6,657 nt of DNA from Alphaproteobacteria bacterium (lineage in GTDB: Bacteria; Pseudomonadota; Alphaproteobacteria; UBA6615). The DNA lies in assembly GCA_029243445.1 (NCBI GenBank), contig JAQWSA010000071.1:1-6657 (forward strand). Direction: 5' to 3'. Position numbers and translations under genes: made by a program. Positions 1 to 4,694 of this stretch are shown here, piece after piece (positions within the stretch are counted from its first letter, which is position 1; the number at the start of each line of letters is the position of its first letter). The notes under the pieces were generated by a model that did not search any database, was not told the DNA's origin, and saw only the letters and a list, made by a program, of their open reading frames with translations.

Positions 1-643
1 AAAATTTTGGAGCTATTTCTGAATATCTAGTTGAATTAGCTCCAAATAACCATCTCATGAATTCATTCCGTGTAGGACCACACTTATTTATTATAGCTTG
101 GTGCATTTTTGTTTTCTCACCTGCATAACAGCCGTCAATCAGGCGTAGTGTCTGCATAATAGCAGCTTTACCTATCCAAGCACCGCTACCCTCATCACCG
201 GCTGGAAAACCCCATCCCCCCACCAAGTTTGATTCACTAGATTTATTAAAACTATAACCTACAGACCCTGTGCCAACGATTACTATCCCACCGGGCTCAC
301 CGCGGTGTGCTCCTAGATTAGCTATATAAGCGTCGGTAGCCACTCTAACTTCTTTAAATTCTGATGCAGAAAATTCGATTAAGCGATTACGTTGATCTAA
401 ATTATTAGCACCCGCTATTCCTATGCCAAAATAAACATTACTAATAACACACTCTTCCATACCAGCGTCATTAATCAAGCCATAAAGAGCCTTAATTATT
501 ATTTTCCAGGCACGGTCAGCATATAAAGTTAAATTAGTTGGGCCAGTTACTGTAATGCCAAGCAGACAGTCTTGTTCATTATACAAAGCCACTTGCGTCT
601 TAGTACCGCCGCCATCAACACAACAAAATAACTTTCCTACCAT
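1..643 (-). CDS. BadF/BadG/BcrA-type amino-sugar kinase (GlcNAc/MurNAc kinase-like), 3' end outside window
   Basis: Read from ATG at 643-641, the frame stays open to the left edge, giving 214 residues without a stop; roughly the last third of the protein is missing. Seen: an N-terminal phosphate-binding motif DGGGTKT (residues 10-16), a central GIGIAGAN (73-80), the likely catalytic aspartate in ATDA (D104), a second phosphate loop IVGTGS (122-127), and GGWGFPAGDEGSGAWIG (142-158). This motif order is typical of the ASKHA-fold BadF/BadG/BcrA/BcrD ATPase family, which includes eukaryotic-type GlcNAc kinase and the clostridial MurNAc/GlcNAc kinase MurK. The ATG has a fair ribosome site (AGGGA at 652-648, 4-nt spacer). 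Its divergent neighbour is murQ, whose substrate is MurNAc-6-phosphate, so a cytoplasmic role phosphorylating MurNAc and/or GlcNAc from peptidoglycan turnover is inferred. Which sugar it prefers cannot be read from the sequence. Glucosamine kinase is an alternative. Family call is strong; substrate is moderate. Confidence 0.87.
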   Translation of the reverse strand, partial: MVGKLFCCVDGGGTKTQVALYNEQDCLLGITVTGPTNLTLYADRAWKIIIKALYGLINDAGMEECVISNVYFGIGIAGANNLDQRNRLIEFSASEFKEVRVATDAYIANLGAHRGEPGGIVIVGTGSVGYSFNKSSESNLVGGWGFPAGDEGSGAWIGKAAIMQTLRLIDGCYAGEKTKMHQAIINKCGPTRNEFMRWLFGANSTRYSEIAPKF

Positions 644-671
644 TAATTCCCTATTAAAATATTAATTACTA

Positions 672-699
672 ATTATATATTTTTTTTAAAAGCAAACAA
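672..699 (-). promoter_or_regulatory. Predicted sigma70-type promoter of the sugar kinase
   Basis: On the minus strand, TTGTTT (699-694) is followed after 16 nt by a perfect TATAAT (677-672). Transcription would start near 665, leaving a leader of about 22 nt that contains the AGGGA ribosome site and ends at the kinase ATG (643). The spacer is an A/T tract. The -10 match and the fitting distance to the gene are the support; in such AT-rich DNA a chance match remains possible. Confidence 0.55.
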
Positions 700-724
700 T
701 ACGCAGTTATGTTACTAGAAGTGG

Positions 725-754
725 TACACTTAAGTTAATAAAAAATAATATACT
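725..754 (+). promoter_or_regulatory. Candidate murQ promoter placing the transcript start at or next to the ATG
   Basis: TATACT at 749-754 is a good -10 element, but the -35 region (around 725-731, TACACTT) matches the consensus poorly. The expected start is about 760-762, with the murQ ATG at 763, which would give a leaderless or nearly leaderless mRNA. There is also no real Shine-Dalgarno sequence before the ATG. A weak -35 could mean help from an activator binding between the two divergent genes; that is inference. Confidence 0.4.
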
Positions 755-762
755 ATAGGCCC

Positions 763-1662
763 ATGCATACTGAAGATTTTGATGAACTATATAACAATCT
801 GGACATGCTCACTAATAATGAGATTATTAATCTCTTTCTAGATTCACAAGTCGTAGGATTAGCAGCCACTCGTGACGCTAAAAAAAGTATAATAGATGCA
901 GCAGAAAAACTTTCCACACACTTGAGTTTAACAAAAGAAGGGCGGTTGGTTTACGCGGGAGCTGGAACTTCAGGCCGTTTGGGCGTTTTAGACTGTTCGG
1001 AACTTAATCCAACATTTGGTTGGCCATTAGAACGCTCAGCGTTTCTAATGGCTGGCGGATTAAAAGCGTTAATTAGTCCAGCAGAAGGAGCAGAGGATAA
1101 TATTGCGGCGGGCAATGCGGAAGTTAAAACCATGGGTTTAAACAAATCCGATGCATTAATAGCTATATCAGCAAGTGGTTCCACACCTTATACAGTTGCT
1201 GTTTGCGAAGCTGCCAAGGCTGCTGGAGTACTAACAATAGCACTGGCTAACAACGACCATAGTCCAATTCTACGAAATGCAGATTACAAAATTATTATTC
1301 CTTCAGGAGCCGAAGCCATTAGCGGATCAACTCGCATGACTGCTGGAACAATTCAAAAAATAGCTCTAAATATGCTATCAACTCTAACCATGATAAGGCT
1401 TAACCGTACATATGGTAATTATATGGTTGATGTACAGCCAACTAATGAAAAATTAAAAAAAAGAGCTGTGAATATGGTGTCAGAAATATCTCAAGTAGAT
1501 ACGAACACAGCCCTTACTGCTCTAGGTAAAGCAAACTATAAACCAAAAGTTGCTATCCTTATTGCAATGGGTCTTAACCTGTCAGAATCAACAGCATTAT
1601 TAAAAAAATTTGATGGAAACTTACGTAAGGCTCTATCTAAATTTGTAAATAATAATACATAA
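763..1662 (+). CDS. murQ: N-acetylmuramic acid 6-phosphate etherase MurQ
   Basis: MurQ cleaves the D-lactyl ether of MurNAc-6-phosphate, giving GlcNAc-6-phosphate and D-lactate, a cytoplasmic step of peptidoglycan recycling. The protein has 299 residues, the usual family length. Seen: an N-terminal TE...LDMLTNNEIINL segment (3-24), the SIS-domain sugar-phosphate loop VYAGAGTSGRLGVLD (63-77), SELNPTF (79-85) carrying E80, and AEGAEDN (107-113) carrying E111. These correspond in position and spacing to Glu83 and Glu114, the acid/base residues of E. coli MurQ. SASGSTPYT (136-144) and SGSTRMTAGT (187-196) are further family motifs. A C-terminal helical part (about 227-299) ends in KKFDGNLRKAL. 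The start is fixed because an in-frame TAA lies at 739-741 and no other start codon follows it before 763. There is no clear Shine-Dalgarno sequence. It is divergent from the sugar kinase and convergent with dusA. No key residue is missing. Confidence 0.97.
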   Translation: MHTEDFDELYNNLDMLTNNEIINLFLDSQVVGLAATRDAKKSIIDAAEKLSTHLSLTKEGRLVYAGAGTSGRLGVLDCSELNPTFGWPLERSAFLMAGGLKALISPAEGAEDNIAAGNAEVKTMGLNKSDALIAISASGSTPYTVAVCEAAKAAGVLTIALANNDHSPILRNADYKIIIPSGAEAISGSTRMTAGTIQKIALNMLSTLTMIRLNRTYGNYMVDVQPTNEKLKKRAVNMVSEISQVDTNTALTALGKANYKPKVAILIAMGLNLSESTALLKKFDGNLRKALSKFVNNNT

Positions 1663-1673
1663 TATTTAATCAA

Positions 1674-1695
1674 AAAATCCTAAAGTTAGGGTTTT
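1674..1695. terminator. Bidirectional terminator hairpin between convergent murQ and dusA
   Basis: Arms 1674-1683 and 1686-1695 pair over up to 10 bp with one G-T wobble (1678/1691); a realistic form is a 9-bp stem with the tetraloop AAGT. On the plus strand the right arm ends in TTTT followed by ATT. On the minus strand the exit arm is followed by further T residues (complement of the A run at 1672-1677), so the hairpin can serve both genes. It begins 11 nt after the murQ stop and its right arm covers two bases of the dusA stop codon (TAA, 1696-1694). The stem is A/T-rich with few G-C pairs, so strength is uncertain. Confidence 0.6.
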
Positions 1696-2686
1696 ATTGA
1701 GTAATAAAATGTGCAGCATTTTTAATAAGATTAATAGCATCAATAGCACTCCCTTCAAATCTTGGGGAATTCTCTGATAAGGACCTTCTCCAAGCACGAG
1801 CTCCCTTCTCTCCATTAAATAATCCAAGTATATGTCTGGTAATTGACTTAAGTGGAACTCCACTCGATACAGCCTCCCCAATATAGGGATAAAGTCTTTC
1901 CAAGATATCTTGGCGTGTCGGTTTGTCAGCCAAACCTCCAAAAAACCTACTATCTATATCAGCTAAAAAAAAGGGGTTTTGATAAGCTTCACGGCCAATC
2001 ATGACACTATCAACATATGTAAGTTGTGATTCAATTGAATCGAGAGAATTTATGCCTCCATTTATACTTATGGTCAGAAAGGGAAATTCTTGTTTCAATT
2101 TATATACTAAATCATATCGCAGAGGGGGTATCTCTCTATTTTCCTTTGCACTAAGTCCTTTTAAAAAAGCCTTTCGGGCGTGAACAATAAAATGCTCACA
2201 TCCTGCATTAGAAACAGTTTTTACAAATTTCTTCATACAAGGCCATTCTTCTTGATCATCGATCGCAATGCGATGCTTAACTGTTATGGGCAGATCTACA
2301 GCACTTCTCATTGCCTCAACGGCTTTCGCTACTAATTCAGGCGTTGCCATTAAACAGGCTCCAAATTCTCCTTGCTGCACTCTATCAGATGGACAACCGA
2401 CATTTAGATTAATACCGTCAAAGCCAAAATCAGCTCCAATCCGTGCACATTCAGAAAGCTCCTCGGTATTAACACCTCCAATCTGTAGTATAATTGGATG
2501 CTCTTCAGCATTGAAATTTAACAATCGATTTCGATCGCCTCTTAGAATAGCCTTAGTGGTAACCATCTCTGTGTAAAGTTGTATTCTCCTACTAATCTGT
2601 CTTAAAAAGAACCGTTCATGACGGTCGGTCCAATCCATCATCGGCGCAACAGAAACCGGTAAGACAGAATTATTATATAAATCCAT
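1694..2686 (-). CDS. dusA: tRNA-dihydrouridine(20/20a) synthase DusA
   Basis: A flavin (FMN) enzyme that uses NADPH to reduce uridine to dihydrouridine in the tRNA D-loop; in E. coli DusA acts on U20 and U20a. The protein has 330 residues, normal for DusA. Seen: SVAPMMDWTDRHERFFLR (12-29) at the TIM-barrel start, YTEMVTTKAILRGDR (38-52), HPIILQIGG (63-71), INLNVGCPSDRVQ (92-104) with catalytic Cys98, FGACLM (108-113), VKHRIAIDD (136-144) with flavin-contacting Lys137, FIVHARKA (166-173), ENREIPPL (182-189), ISINGG (206-211) and MIGREAYQNP (229-238). HARKA, ENREIPPLRYD and REAYQNP favour DusA over DusB or DusC. The usual RIGID reads RIAID here. The start is ATG 2686-2684, just before the conserved SVAPM; it lacks a Shine-Dalgarno sequence, and no canonical start codon lies between it and the upstream in-frame stop at 2722-2720. 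It lies 75 nt downstream of panC with no convincing terminator between them, so read-through is plausible. Confidence 0.96.
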   Translation of the reverse strand: MDLYNNSVLPVSVAPMMDWTDRHERFFLRQISRRIQLYTEMVTTKAILRGDRNRLLNFNAEEHPIILQIGGVNTEELSECARIGADFGFDGINLNVGCPSDRVQQGEFGACLMATPELVAKAVEAMRSAVDLPITVKHRIAIDDQEEWPCMKKFVKTVSNAGCEHFIVHARKAFLKGLSAKENREIPPLRYDLVYKLKQEFPFLTISINGGINSLDSIESQLTYVDSVMIGREAYQNPFFLADIDSRFFGGLADKPTRQDILERLYPYIGEAVSSGVPLKSITRHILGLFNGEKGARAWRRSLSENSPRFEGSAIDAINLIKNAAHFITQ

Positions 2687-2709
2687 GATAAGTCTGATAA
2701 ATAGGTTTT

Positions 2710-2738
2710 GTAATAAAATTTAAATTACTGTGAGTGAA
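2710..2738 (-). promoter_or_regulatory. Weak candidate promoter for dusA in the panC-dusA gap
   Basis: The 75-nt gap (2687-2761) is very AT-rich. The best pair I can find on the minus strand is TTCACT (2738-2733), 17 nt, TATTAC (2715-2710), each matching the consensus at four of six positions. The start would be near 2703, about 17 nt before the ATG. The gap contains no GC-rich hairpin, so dusA may instead be the third gene of a panB-panC-dusA transcript. Confidence 0.2.
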
Positions 2739-2761
2739 CATTGGCTATGACTTAATTAATA

Positions 2762-3619
2762 TTAACTATTACTGAATCTGACTTTGACATTATCTATTAA
2801 TCGAACTTTACCAAGATAAATAGAGGCTAAAATTCGAGCTGGTTCATCTACTATATCTAATGCTTTAAGGTCACTTTCTGCTCTTAGCTCGAGATATTCA
2901 ATGTTTTTAAAACCAGAATTTCTAAGTATATTTATAGAGTCTTCTAATACGTTATTTTGCAGCTCTCCTGCTTCAATACGTCTAGCAGCATCCATAAGCG
3001 TTTTAGCAAGAATTGGAGCACGTTTTCTATCTTGATCTGATAGCAATAAATTTCGAGAAGAAATAGCAAGTTGATCAGACTCTCGAATAGTTTTACACCC
3101 AACTATTCTGACCGGTATATCAAGATCTTTTACCATACGCTTAATAACATGTAATTGTTGAAAATCTTTTTCTCCAAAAAGTGCCACATTAGCTGAAGTC
3201 TGAATTAATAGTTTTGCCACCACGGTAGCTACCGCGTCAAAGTGACCAGGCCTGCGATCACCACAAAGACCTTCACTAACGCCAGAAACAGATATCTGCG
3301 TTGCATACCCCTTTGGATAAATTTCATTATTCCCTGGAGCGTAAAGCAAATCAATATTAAAGGGTTCAAGCTTTTTAATATCATCTTCTTCACTGCGAGG
3401 ATAACTTTTTAGATCTTTTGTATTATTAAATTGGGTAGGGTTAACAAATAATGTTACTACAACTTTATCAGACATGGATTTAGCTTCGCGAACAAGACTT
3501 AAATGGCCCGCATGCAACGCTCCCATTGTGGGAACAACGGAGACTTTTTTATTAACCGCCCGCCAATCTCTAGTTATTTCTTGCAAAGCAGATAAAGTTC
3601 GAACGATTTGAATTTTCAC
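2762..3619 (-). CDS. panC: Pantothenate synthetase (pantoate--beta-alanine ligase) PanC
   Basis: PanC joins pantoate and beta-alanine using ATP, through a pantoyl-adenylate, to give pantothenate in the cytoplasm. Its 285 residues are the usual length. Seen: [14 protein letters not shown] (29-42) with nucleotide-binding H36 and H39, LFVNPTQF (57-64) with N60 and Q63 for pantoate, YPRSEEDD (73-80), [10 protein letters not shown] (118-127), FGEKDFQQL (148-156) with K151, D152 and Q155, and AISSRN (185-190) with S187 and R189. These match in order and spacing the active-site residues known from Mycobacterium tuberculosis PanC. C-terminal dimer-domain motifs YLELR (242-246) and VRLIDN (272-277) are present. 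Two normally glycine positions differ: RPGHFDAV has Ala129, and [12 protein letters not shown] has Gln183 where DGLA is usual. The start is GTG (3619-3617), supported by an AGGA site 6 nt upstream and by the fit to family N-termini. It overlaps the panB stop by 4 nt. Confidence 0.96.
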   Translation of the reverse strand: MKIQIVRTLSALQEITRDWRAVNKKVSVVPTMGALHAGHLSLVREAKSMSDKVVVTLFVNPTQFNNTKDLKSYPRSEEDDIKKLEPFNIDLLYAPGNNEIYPKGYATQISVSGVSEGLCGDRRPGHFDAVATVVAKLLIQTSANVALFGEKDFQQLHVIKRMVKDLDIPVRIVGCKTIRESDQLAISSRNLLLSDQDRKRAPILAKTLMDAARRIEAGELQNNVLEDSINILRNSGFKNIEYLELRAESDLKALDIVDEPARILASIYLGKVRLIDNVKVRFSNS

Positions 3620-3630
3620 TTCTTATCCTT
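3616..3630 (-). promoter_or_regulatory. panB/panC translational coupling site (GTGA overlap with ribosome site)
   Basis: The panC start codon GTG (3619-3617) and the panB stop codon TGA (3618-3616) share bases as GTGA. An AGGA Shine-Dalgarno element (3629-3626) sits 6 nt before the GTG, inside the Lys/Ser-rich end of panB. This arrangement is typical of termination-reinitiation and indicates that the two pantothenate genes are co-transcribed and co-translated. Confidence 0.75.
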
Positions 3631-4458
3631 ATTCGAAGAAGACTTTTTATTCCCGAACACATGCTCGGGACCAGGAAAATCCCGGTTTTTTACATCGAGA
3701 GCATATTGTTTTATAGCTTTATCTGCATCTAAGCCCATTCGCGCATATTGTTTTACAAATTTAGGTGTAAAATCAGTAAACATACCTAAAAGATCATCAA
3801 CTACTAATATTTGACCATCACATGCTGCTGATGCCCCAATGCCAATTGTTGGAATACCCACAGTTTGCGTTATTTTCTCAGCTATAGATTCCGTAACCAT
3901 TTCAAGAACTACGGAAAATGCCCCTGACTCAAAAACTGATACCGCATCCCCTAGAACACGTTTACTATCCTCTCCTCGACCTTGAACATTGTATCCACCG
4001 AAAACATTAACTGACTGAGGAGTTAACCCAACATGTGCCATAACTGGAATCCCGCGATTAGTTAGGTATTCAATGGTTTCAGCCATATGAATTCCACCTT
4101 CTAACTTAATCGCCTCACAAGCGGTCTCTTGCATTATTATCGCAGCATTACGAAATGCCTGCTCTTTACTTTCCTCATAGCTACCAAAAGGCATATCAAC
4201 TACTAACATAGCATGTTCGAGACCACGTCGCACTGCTTTACCGTGCATGATCATCATTTCCATGGTCACGCCTAAAGTTGAATTAAGACCATGATGTACC
4301 ATTCCAACACTATCCCCCACCAGCACAAAATCGCAATAACTATCTACAACTCTCGCAATGGGAGTAGTATAAGCTGTAAGGCTTACTATAGGTTCACCGC
4401 CCTTACGTTCTAGAATATCTACTACAGTAACTGATGATGAATGAGTATTAGTGCTCAT
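3616..4458 (-). CDS. panB: 3-methyl-2-oxobutanoate hydroxymethyltransferase (ketopantoate hydroxymethyltransferase) PanB
   Basis: PanB transfers a one-carbon unit from 5,10-methylene-tetrahydrofolate to 3-methyl-2-oxobutanoate, forming ketopantoate, the first committed step of pantothenate synthesis. I place the start at ATG 4458-4456 (MSTNTHSSS..., 280 residues) because GGAG lies exactly 6 nt upstream. The frame extends to a TTG at 4479 and an ATG at 4470, but the latter overlaps that ribosome site. In the 280-residue numbering: RKGGEP (18-23), [10 protein letters not shown] (27-36), LVGDSVGMV (46-54) with metal ligand D49, [12 protein letters not shown] (86-97) with D88, AIKLEGG (116-122) with K118 and E120, MAHVGLTPQ (140-148), VVLEMV (183-188) with the probable catalytic E186, and IGIGA (205-209). 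The protein ends FPGPEHVFG plus a short Lys/Ser-rich tail (about 270-280) that is probably not structured. All expected active-site residues are present. It is the promoter-proximal gene of panB-panC. Confidence 0.96.
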   Translation of the reverse strand: MSTNTHSSSVTVVDILERKGGEPIVSLTAYTTPIARVVDSYCDFVLVGDSVGMVHHGLNSTLGVTMEMMIMHGKAVRRGLEHAMLVVDMPFGSYEESKEQAFRNAAIIMQETACEAIKLEGGIHMAETIEYLTNRGIPVMAHVGLTPQSVNVFGGYNVQGRGEDSKRVLGDAVSVFESGAFSVVLEMVTESIAEKITQTVGIPTIGIGASAACDGQILVVDDLLGMFTDFTPKFVKQYARMGLDADKAIKQYALDVKNRDFPGPEHVFGNKKSSSNKDKK

Positions 4459-4464
4459 AATTTT

Positions 4465-4468
4465 CTCC
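4465..4468 (-). promoter_or_regulatory. panB: panB ribosome binding site deciding its start codon
   Basis: GGAG on the minus strand (4468-4465) is separated by AAAATT from ATG 4458-4456. Spacing and match are close to ideal. The in-frame ATG at 4470-4468 overlaps this element and has none of its own, so the shorter reading is preferred. Confidence 0.7.
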
Positions 4469-4494
4469 ATCCATAACAATAAGAACCAAGGCTA

Positions 4495-4524
4495 AAAATA
4501 AATAATCTGATTTAATTTAGTAAA
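4495..4524 (-). promoter_or_regulatory. Very weak candidate promoter for panB-panC
   Basis: On the minus strand, TTTACT (4524-4519) and TATTTT (4500-4495), 18 nt apart, are the best-placed pair upstream of panB, each with four of six consensus bases. The start would fall near 4488, giving a leader of about 30 nt. In DNA this AT-rich such matches are expected by chance, so this only marks where a panB promoter would have to be. Confidence 0.2.
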
Positions 4525-4566
4525 ATTCAGAAATAATTCTCTGCTGATGCAACTTATTGGTACACT

Positions 4567-4594
4567 TTGTTTTATTAATTGTCATATCTATAAT
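4567..4594 (+). promoter_or_regulatory. Predicted sigma70-type promoter of the ABC-F gene
   Basis: TTGTTT (4567-4572), a 16-nt spacer, and a perfect TATAAT (4589-4594) on the plus strand, the same hexamers and spacing as the promoter predicted for the sugar kinase. The start would be near 4601, leaving an unusually long leader of about 94 nt before the ATG at 4695. Confidence 0.5.
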
Positions 4595-4606
4595 ATATGG
4601 ACAGCT

Positions 4607-4625
4607 AGATAATGACTACTTATCT
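4607..4625 (+). other. Small stem-loop at the start of the ABC-F leader
   Basis: AGATAA (4607-4612) and TTATCT (4620-4625) are perfect inverted repeats around a 7-nt loop (TGACTAC); a T-G wobble at 4606/4626 could add one pair. It lies directly after the predicted transcript start. Related TATCT(A/G) words recur at 4585-4590, 4622-4627, 4633-4638 and 4665-4670. The stem is short and AT-rich, so it may be an operator-like repeat, a weak mRNA structure, or chance. No known riboswitch class is recognisable. Confidence 0.25.
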
Positions 4626-4694
4626 GTATAACTATCTATTAATATGTAATAGCTAAACCCTAAATATCTAAAATTTGAAAATAAACATTGATAT

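Noticed and set aside
951..1184. Open frame of 77 codons on the minus strand inside murQ
   Set aside because: It lies wholly within a well-conserved murQ, has a low-complexity Ala/Pro/Ser composition, and matches no family I recognise.
1666..1941. Open frame of 91 codons on the minus strand overlapping the 3' end of dusA
   Set aside because: It covers the conserved C-terminal part of DusA in another frame, and its Leu-rich end is the terminator A/T tract translated.
2001..2576. Two plus-strand open frames (60 and 102 codons) antisense to dusA
   Set aside because: Both mirror conserved DusA motifs on the opposite strand, with no ribosome site or independent family signal.
2751..2766. AT-only palindromic words such as TTAATTAATATTAA near the panC stop
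   Set aside because: Short A/T palindromes are expected by chance at this composition, and no T tract or G-C core makes it terminator-like.
3608..3814. Open frame of 68 codons on the plus strand antisense to the panB end and panC start
   Set aside because: It is explained by the real panB and panC frames on the other strand and has no supporting features.
4459..4479. N-terminal extension of PanB from TTG 4479 or ATG 4470
   Set aside because: The inner ATG 4458 has an ideally spaced GGAG that would be coding sequence in the longer form, and the extension is not part of the family core.
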